NCBI GenBank assembly: GCA_934654765.1
Contig: CAKUGX010000058.1
Coordinates: 1-11,010 of the forward strand
DNA from: an uncultured Collinsella sp.
Lineage (GTDB): Bacteria; Actinomycetota; Coriobacteriia; Coriobacteriales; Coriobacteriaceae
Length of the DNA: 11,010 bases
Reading direction: 5' to 3'
Of the stretch, positions 7,037 to 11,010 are shown piece after piece (position 1 is the stretch's first letter; each line of letters starts with the position of its first letter). The notes under the pieces were generated by a model. That model saw only the letters and a program-made list of their open reading frames with translations, did not search any database and was not told where the DNA came from. Both the position numbers and the translations under genes were made by a program.

Positions 7037-8653
7037 TTACTGCTCCTTCTCAATTGCGTTTTCGACCTTGTCGCGCATCTCGGCGACCTTCATGCCAAAG
7101 ATGATCTGGATATTGTTGCCATTGCGGTTGATGCCGCTGTTGGGCACGTGGTTGATGAGGTTCTCATCGATGAGGTCCGGGTTCTTAACGTTCACGCGGA
7201 GACGCGTAAAGCAGTTCTCGAGCTCCTCGATGTTGTCTTTGCCGCCAAGACCTGCGACCAGGTCGGCAATACCTGCATCGACGCCCTCTGCGGGAGCTGC
7301 GGCAACAGCGCCCTGCTTCACCGCGACAGACGCGGCGGCCTCGCCCTCGGCAACGGACTCGGCGAGCTCGGACTCCTCCTCGCGACCAGGCGTGTGGAGG
7401 TTGAGCTTCTTAATAAGGAAGGTGAAGAGGAAGAAGTACAGCGCGGCGTTGACGACTCCAAGCACCAGCATAACCGGCCAGTTGGTCTTGTCGACACCAA
7501 GAACCAGGTTGGAAACCACGATGTTGATGATGCCGCCTGCAGTCGAAGCAGGCACGGAGAGGACCTTGAGCAGAACCAGGAAGATACCGGAAAGAACCGA
7601 GTGAACGACAAAGAGCACGGGAGCGGCAAAGACAAAGAGGAAGTCCATGGGCTCGGTGACACAGGAGAGCACGGCGGTGATGATCAGCGGGATGATAACG
7701 GCCTTGGTCTTATCCTTGTTCCCCTTGTAAGCGGTGAAGATAAAGGCGAGACCGATACCGATGTAAGGCCACAGGTTGTTGAAGGTGTAGCTGTTGAAAT
7801 ACGTGCTATCGGAGAAGGGCTGGCCCGTCATTGCCATCTCGGCGACACGGATGGGATAGGCGCCGGCGATAACCTGATCGCCCAGCGTCAGGGTGCCACC
7901 CACATCGGAGAACTGGAACGGGGTGTAGATGAGGTGGTGCAGACCGGTGGGAACAAGCAGCTTGTTGAGCATGCCGTAGATGAACAGACCGATGTTGCCC
8001 GACTCCTTAATGATGCCGGCAACGGAGGAGATGGCACCCTGAACCGGAGGCCAAACGATGCAGAAGCCAGCGCCCATGATCCAGGAAATGATGATCATGA
8101 TCAGGAACGGGAAGCGAACGCCCGAGAACATCGAAAGGGCAATGGGGAACTGCTTGTTCGAGTACTTGTTGAACACAGCACCGGTGATGCAACCAAGAAT
8201 GATGCCGCCAAACACGCCGGTATCGAGCACCTGAATGCCCATAACGGTGCTCTGTCCGGTTCCGGTAAGACCGAGCATGCCACTCGCTTCGGCAAGAGAG
8301 CCGGTGGCGTTGAGCACGATGTTATTGGCCTGAAGGAACAGGAAGAACGACATCAGGGCGATCAGCGAAGCGTGGCCCTTGTTCTTCTTGGCCATAGCGC
8401 CGGCGATGCCCACGCAGAACAGAATCGAGAGGTTGTTGATGATAAACATCAGCGACTGATAGACAACGGCGCCCACAAGCTGGAACGGACCGGAGCCCAG
8501 CACGGGAATCATGGCGCAGATGGTCTTGTTGGTTAGAATGATGCCCACGATGAGCAGAATGCCGGCAACCGAGAGATACATCATCGGTTGGACGATCGAC
8601 TTCGCGAACACCTCCAACGGCGCCTTGAAATTGACTTTCTTTTTTGCGGTCAT
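7037..8653 (-). CDS. PTS system alpha-glucoside-type EIICB permease
   Basis: Membrane sugar permease of 538 residues in the glucose superfamily of PTS transporters, importing and phosphorylating an alpha-glucoside. Residues 1 to about 418 form the EIIC domain with about ten hydrophobic segments, GLHHLIYTPF (237-246) and the substrate-site motif TEPMDF (333-338). A charged and Ala-rich linker (about 423-460) leads to the EIIB domain, where Cys481 in ENCFTRLRVNV is the phosphorylated cysteine. EIIA is not fused; it is supplied by the separate gene at the operon start. Start ATG 8653 has GGGGAG seven bases upstream. The downstream 6-phospho-alpha-glucosidase, three bases away, tells that the substrate is an alpha-glucoside such as maltose. 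Glucose or N-acetylglucosamine permeases share the architecture, but the context argues against them. Confidence 0.94.
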   Translation of the reverse strand: MTAKKKVNFKAPLEVFAKSIVQPMMYLSVAGILLIVGIILTNKTICAMIPVLGSGPFQLVGAVVYQSLMFIINNLSILFCVGIAGAMAKKNKGHASLIALMSFFLFLQANNIVLNATGSLAEASGMLGLTGTGQSTVMGIQVLDTGVFGGIILGCITGAVFNKYSNKQFPIALSMFSGVRFPFLIMIIISWIMGAGFCIVWPPVQGAISSVAGIIKESGNIGLFIYGMLNKLLVPTGLHHLIYTPFQFSDVGGTLTLGDQVIAGAYPIRVAEMAMTGQPFSDSTYFNSYTFNNLWPYIGIGLAFIFTAYKGNKDKTKAVIIPLIITAVLSCVTEPMDFLFVFAAPVLFVVHSVLSGIFLVLLKVLSVPASTAGGIINIVVSNLVLGVDKTNWPVMLVLGVVNAALYFFLFTFLIKKLNLHTPGREEESELAESVAEGEAAASVAVKQGAVAAAPAEGVDAGIADLVAGLGGKDNIEELENCFTRLRVNVKNPDLIDENLINHVPNSGINRNGNNIQIIFGMKVAEMRDKVENAIEKEQ

Positions 8654-8691
8654 AGCGGTACTCCCCTTCCTTATTCCGCAAATTTAGATAG

Positions 8692-8748
8692 ACGTGCCCT
8701 GGACAAGACCGTGGGCCTTGCCTTATATCAATCAATGTGTGGGCACGT
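8692..8748 (-). other. inverted repeat between antiterminator and EIICB genes
   Basis: Perfect eight-base arms ACGTGCCC (8692-8699) and GGGCACGT (8741-8748) enclose a second imperfect stem (8701-8707 with 8717-8722). The element fills about half of the 100-base gap between the antiterminator stop and the EIICB start. GTGGGC occurs twice (8711, 8739), so GCCC at 8696-8699 could pair with either copy. No U-tract follows on the minus strand, so it is not a standard terminator; an mRNA-processing or stabilising role, or a DNA operator, is possible. Confidence 0.45.
8722..8730 (-). promoter_or_regulatory. possible extended -10 element upstream of EIICB
   Basis: TGATATAAG on the minus strand resembles an extended -10 box (TGnTATAAT) and lies about 70 bases upstream of the EIICB start. 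No good -35 hexamer precedes it. It may give an internal promoter for the permease and hydrolase genes, but the motif is short. Confidence 0.25.
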
Positions 8749-8753
8749 TATGC

Positions 8754-9608
8754 TTAGAGACCAGGTTCTCCAAGCAGGTTAACAATGTGATATGCGAGAT
8801 AACTCTTCTCGGCATTGGAAACGACAACGTTATAGGTTGACGACAAGTGAGCGGCTATGGCGTCCGCGCACGAGAACGCGCACGGATACTTAGTTTCATC
8901 GATTCGGAACAGCGCATCGTCATTGATCTGCCCGGCCGCGGGGTCAAGCGCTCGCTGCGCGAAAAACTGCAGATGGCGGACGAAACGCTCATAGGGCAAC
9001 GAGGTGTCGTCGAGGGTCGTGGCGTAGCGTTCAGAAACAATCGCGAGTACGTCGCGAACAAGCTGAACCGAAATAATCAAACGGTCGGAGCGTTGCGGCA
9101 TAGTGGCGTTGACGATATGCAGCGTAATGAAACCCTGCTCCCCCTCGCTCATCTCAAAGCCCATATACTCCTTGATGATCTGCAGTGCACAGCCCGCAAG
9201 CGCATACTCCTTGCGATAGAACTGCTGGATCTCGAGCAGCAGCGGATTCTCGCACGGAACGCCCTTGCGTTCGCGCTCGAGGGCGAGACTGATGTGGTCT
9301 GCGAGAGCGATGAGGATCTTGTCGTTGATGTCAACGTTGAGTTCTCGACGGAGCATCTGAACAATGTCCTCGGCAATCACGAGGTTGACGGTGGGGATGG
9401 ACTCCAAAAGATGAGCCAAGCGGTCAATCGTACGCGAATCCTGAGAAGTACCCTCCTGCAGCGCGTAGGTCTTCTCTACCGACGCCTCATCGATAGCGTC
9501 GCCGGCATGGCGGCCAAAGCAGATGCCTCGGCCGATGACGATGAGCTCGGAGCCATCGTCCGAAGTGACCATTGCGACGTTATTGTTAAAAACTCGCTTG
9601 ATAACCAC
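8754..9608 (-). CDS. licT: BglG/LicT-family transcription antiterminator
   Basis: RNA-binding antiterminator of 284 residues, controlled by PTS phosphorylation. The N-terminal co-antiterminator domain (about 1-55) has IKRVFNNNVAMV and GRGICFG, and two PTS regulation domains follow. All four regulatory histidines are visible: His105 (ADHI) and His164 (LHIV) in PRD1, His212 (RHLQFFAQR) and His274 (YHIV) in PRD2, with the same spacing as His100, 159, 207 and 269 of Bacillus LicT. I chose GTG at 9608 because it aligns the N-terminus exactly with LicT and has GGTGG five bases upstream; GTG at 9620 is the alternative. It lies 18 bases after the EIIA gene. In this family, active protein binds a RAT hairpin in the leader of its own operon; a candidate is at 10220-10251. 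The family is certain; the sugar signal is inferred from the operon. Confidence 0.94.
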   Translation of the reverse strand: MVIKRVFNNNVAMVTSDDGSELIVIGRGICFGRHAGDAIDEASVEKTYALQEGTSQDSRTIDRLAHLLESIPTVNLVIAEDIVQMLRRELNVDINDKILIALADHISLALERERKGVPCENPLLLEIQQFYRKEYALAGCALQIIKEYMGFEMSEGEQGFITLHIVNATMPQRSDRLIISVQLVRDVLAIVSERYATTLDDTSLPYERFVRHLQFFAQRALDPAAGQINDDALFRIDETKYPCAFSCADAIAAHLSSTYNVVVSNAEKSYLAYHIVNLLGEPGL

Positions 9609-9626
9609 GGCATCCACCACAAGAAC

Positions 9627-10139
9627 TTACTCGGAAAGCCAGACGACAGGCTCTTTAACAGCAACAGGACCAGAAGCGTGCTCGCGAAGAAGAGAGTTCT
9701 CCGGGCGCTCACACACGATAACAAAAACCGTGGGGTCAAAGCCAGCGGCGCGAACCACATCGAAATCAACCTCGACGAGGGGCTGGCCCGCATCGACATG
9801 ATCGCCCTGGGCAACAAGCGCATGGAAGCCCTTGCCCTCGAGCTTAACGGTGTCGATTCCGATATGCAGCATTACCTGAGCGGAGCTGTCGTCGCACATG
9901 ATACCCAACGCATGCTCAGTCGGGAACAGCGCCGCGATGGTACCGGAGACAGGAGCGCACACGCATCCCTCGTTGGGGATCACGGCAACGCCGTCGCCCA
10001 CGGCACGGCTGCTAAAAGCGGGGTCATTGGTTTTTTCTAGGTGAACAAGCTCGCCGGAAACAGGAGCGAGGATTTCGAACTCGGAGGTCGTAGTCTTCTG
10101 CTCATCCGAGCCGCCCATCAGGCGAGAAAAGAAACCCAT
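9627..10139 (-). CDS. crr: PTS EIIA component, glucose family
   Basis: Soluble phosphocarrier of 170 residues, practically the length of E. coli EIIA(Glc) (169). It takes phosphate from HPr and passes it to the EIIB domain of the local EIICB. His92 in LHIGIDTVKL is the phosphorylation site and His76 in the segment after APVSGTI (62-68) is the second active-site histidine; the N-terminal MGFFSRL resembles the short membrane-associating helix of the E. coli protein. Start ATG 10139 follows AAGGGA at nine bases; an upstream in-frame ATG at 10157 lacks a binding site. First gene of the PTS operon. Because the EIICB has no EIIA of its own, this gene completes the transport system, and it could also serve other permeases of the cell. 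Confidence 0.94.
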   Translation of the reverse strand: MGFFSRLMGGSDEQKTTTSEFEILAPVSGELVHLEKTNDPAFSSRAVGDGVAVIPNEGCVCAPVSGTIAALFPTEHALGIMCDDSSAQVMLHIGIDTVKLEGKGFHALVAQGDHVDAGQPLVEVDFDVVRAAGFDPTVFVIVCERPENSLLREHASGPVAVKEPVVWLSE

Positions 10140-10164
10140 GGTGGCATGTCCCTTCATAAATATA

Positions 10165-10227
10165 GCCCAACCAAAATCAAGCGAATGCATCCATAGAGAC
10201 ACACCCGTTCAAAGACTTTGGTTAGGC
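10165..10227 (-). promoter_or_regulatory. long-range stem competing with the RAT-like hairpin
   Basis: Bases 10165-10175 can pair with 10217-10227 over 11 positions with one G-U wobble in the minus-strand RNA (the same position would be a C-A mismatch in plus-strand RNA). The stem closes a loop of about 41 bases, its far arm overlaps the RAT-like hairpin at 10220-10227, and it is followed by a U-rich run (UAUAUUUAU) just before the EIIA ribosome binding site. It could be the alternative, terminating or translation-masking, structure. The large loop makes a normal intrinsic terminator doubtful. Confidence 0.35.
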
Positions 10228-10251
10228 CCACGTCCGAGGGACTCGGTAACC
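10220..10251 (-). promoter_or_regulatory. RAT-like hairpin in the PTS operon leader
   Basis: In minus-strand RNA the element begins GGUUACCGAG. It forms an outer GGUUA/UAACC stem, an inner CCGAG/CUCGG stem with a three-base loop, and a nine-base bulge on the 3' side. Size (32 bases), the GUUAC-YG start and the position about 80 bases upstream of the first gene resemble ribonucleic antiterminator sites of the BglG/LicT family, and such a protein is encoded in this operon. The match to known RAT sequences is partial. Confidence 0.4.
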
Positions 10252-10276
10252 TTCCGCATTTCTTTTTACGGGGATT

Positions 10277-10282
10277 ATTGTA
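10277..10282 (-). promoter_or_regulatory. possible -10 box of the PTS operon
   Basis: TACAAT on the minus strand matches the -10 consensus at five of six positions and would start transcription about 20 bases before the RAT-like hairpin, the expected order for antitermination control. No convincing -35 box is found at 16-18 bases, so an activator or weak promoter would be needed. A perfect 11-base palindrome (GTCATTATGAC, 10304-10314) lies just upstream. Confidence 0.25.
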
Positions 10283-10321
10283 GGCAACAGCAAAGCCAGA
10301 ATAGTCATTATGACCGGTGAG

Positions 10322-10351
10322 CGGTATTTATTCTTCGATAAACGGTATTTA
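10322..10351. repeat. two 9-base direct repeats, 21 bases apart
   Basis: CGGTATTTA occurs at 10322-10330 and 10343-10351, a distance of exactly two helical turns, upstream of the putative promoter of the PTS operon. Such phased direct repeats often mark activator or repressor sites. The regulator is unknown. Confidence 0.45.
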
Positions 10352-10353
10352 AG

Positions 10354-10401
10354 CGGCACTTAGGGACGTTCCTTTCCCGCCGGCACCCAGAGACGCTCCT
10401 T
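10354..10401. repeat. two imperfect 21-base tandem repeats with a 27-base period
   Basis: Copies at 10354-10374 and 10381-10401 both begin CGGCAC and end CCTT on the plus strand and differ at four positions, all of them transitions. They lie directly downstream of the EFR1-family gene. The GGGACGTTCC core recalls short dispersed repeats I associate with Coriobacteriia intergenic regions, but this cannot be tested from one window. Confidence 0.55.
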
Positions 10402-10419
10402 GCAGCAATTTCGTATGCG

Positions 10420-11010
10420 CTAGATGAAGAGCTCGCATTCCTTCCGCACGACGCAAACCTTGCTCAGCATCTGGGAAACAGCGGATAGCTTGTTGAGATC
10501 AAGCTTGCGAGCGCCTCGCGGACATACGGCGATGCAGCGCATGCAGGAGATGCACGCCTCGCCAGCTGCTCGCTTGGGGTCGCCCTTGTCGATAGCACAA
10601 ACGGGGCACGCCGCGGCGCATGCACCGCAGGAGACGCATTCCTCTGTTGCCTCGGGTGCCATACGGTGATCCCCAGCTTGTTTATAAGGACGATTGCCGG
10701 GGATAGAGGGCTCGGATGCATCCTCAGCCAACAGCTTTTGCTGAATTTGCTGCGCAAACTCTGCGAGCTGCGCCGCATCCTGCGCATCCGGTCGCCCAGC
10801 AGCAAACTGTCGCGCAACGGAATGTTCTGCAATGGCTGCAACTGCCGCGATCACCCGGAATCCCGCATGCTTCGCAACGTCCTCCAGCTCTACGAGCGTG
10901 TCCTCAAACGCGCGGTTTCCGTATACACAAACCAAAACAGTCCGAGCCCCGTTGCCGCGCACCATGCCCAACCGGTCAGCCACCACAGTCGGGATTCTAC
11001 CGGCATACGC
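10420..11010 (-). CDS. EFR1-family flavodoxin/ferredoxin fusion, 5' end outside window
   Basis: Soluble electron-transfer protein; 196 C-terminal residues are visible and the frame is open to the right edge. The beginning of the visible part (AYAGRIPT, then VCVYGNRAFEDTLVEL and AAVAAIAEHSVA) is the second half of the flavodoxin-like domain characteristic of EFR1 proteins. A variable linker follows, then a two-cluster bacterial ferredoxin domain: CVSCGACAAACP and CISCMRCIAVCP, each CxxCxxCxxxCP. Partners and physiological role are not established for the family as far as I know. It is separated from the PTS operon by about 280 bases and is probably an independent transcription unit; no clear terminator was seen after it. 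A GTG at 10986 should not be taken as the start because the conserved YAGR segment lies before it. Confidence 0.92.
   Translation of the reverse strand, partial: AYAGRIPTVVADRLGMVRGNGARTVLVCVYGNRAFEDTLVELEDVAKHAGFRVIAAVAAIAEHSVARQFAAGRPDAQDAAQLAEFAQQIQQKLLAEDASEPSIPGNRPYKQAGDHRMAPEATEECVSCGACAAACPVCAIDKGDPKRAAGEACISCMRCIAVCPRGARKLDLNKLSAVSQMLSKVCVVRKECELFI

Noticed and set aside
5519..8536. Very long open frame on the plus strand (1005 codons)
   Set aside because: It lies exactly antisense to the GH4 and EIICB genes, whose protein families are unmistakable. Its translation is rich in His, Val, Asp and Leu without domains, as expected for the complement of GC-biased codons.
10138..10320. Small plus-strand open frame in the PTS leader
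   Set aside because: No ribosome binding site or similarity, and it lies over the structured leader of a minus-strand operon.

Overview
The window looks like chromosomal DNA from a high-GC, strictly fermentative gut actinobacterium of the Coriobacteriia, most likely Collinsella or a close relative. This is inferred from GC-rich codon use, the combination of an iron-only hydrogenase with sugar PTS genes, and an EFR1-type ferredoxin; no marker gene is present to prove it. Every gene I can support lies on the minus strand, so the window is read from right to left.

Right edge (10420-11010): the C-terminal part of an EFR1-family flavodoxin/ferredoxin protein. It is followed by an approximately 280-base leader region (10140-10419) rich in repeats and potential RNA structure.

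Middle (5579-10139): a complete alpha-glucoside PTS operon in the order EIIA(Glc) - LicT-type antiterminator - EIICB - GH4 6-phospho-alpha-glucosidase, closed by a strong hairpin terminator. The sugar would be phosphorylated on import (HPr to EIIA to EIIB) and the 6-phospho-alpha-glucoside cleaved by the NAD- and Mn-dependent GH4 enzyme. The antiterminator would be set by PTS phosphorylation. A RAT-like hairpin and a competing long stem lie in the leader before EIIA.

Left part (1-5360): a second operon with very tight gene junctions. First comes a flavoprotein that fuses the C-terminal iron-sulfur domain of NuoF to a GltD/NfnB-like FAD/NAD(P)H module, with the FMN/NADH part of NuoF absent. 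It is followed by a full-length group A [FeFe] hydrogenase, an ABC-importer lipoprotein and an ABC permease that runs off the left edge. A perfect 8-bp-arm inverted repeat lies 64-86 bases upstream of the first gene and is the best operator candidate.

Together the window describes alpha-glucoside fermentation next to a module for disposing of reductant as hydrogen. The most unusual points are the flavoprotein architecture paired with the hydrogenase, the ABC importer embedded in the hydrogenase operon, and the alternative RNA structures in the PTS leader. I found no tRNA, rRNA, CRISPR array, insertion sequence or phage gene.
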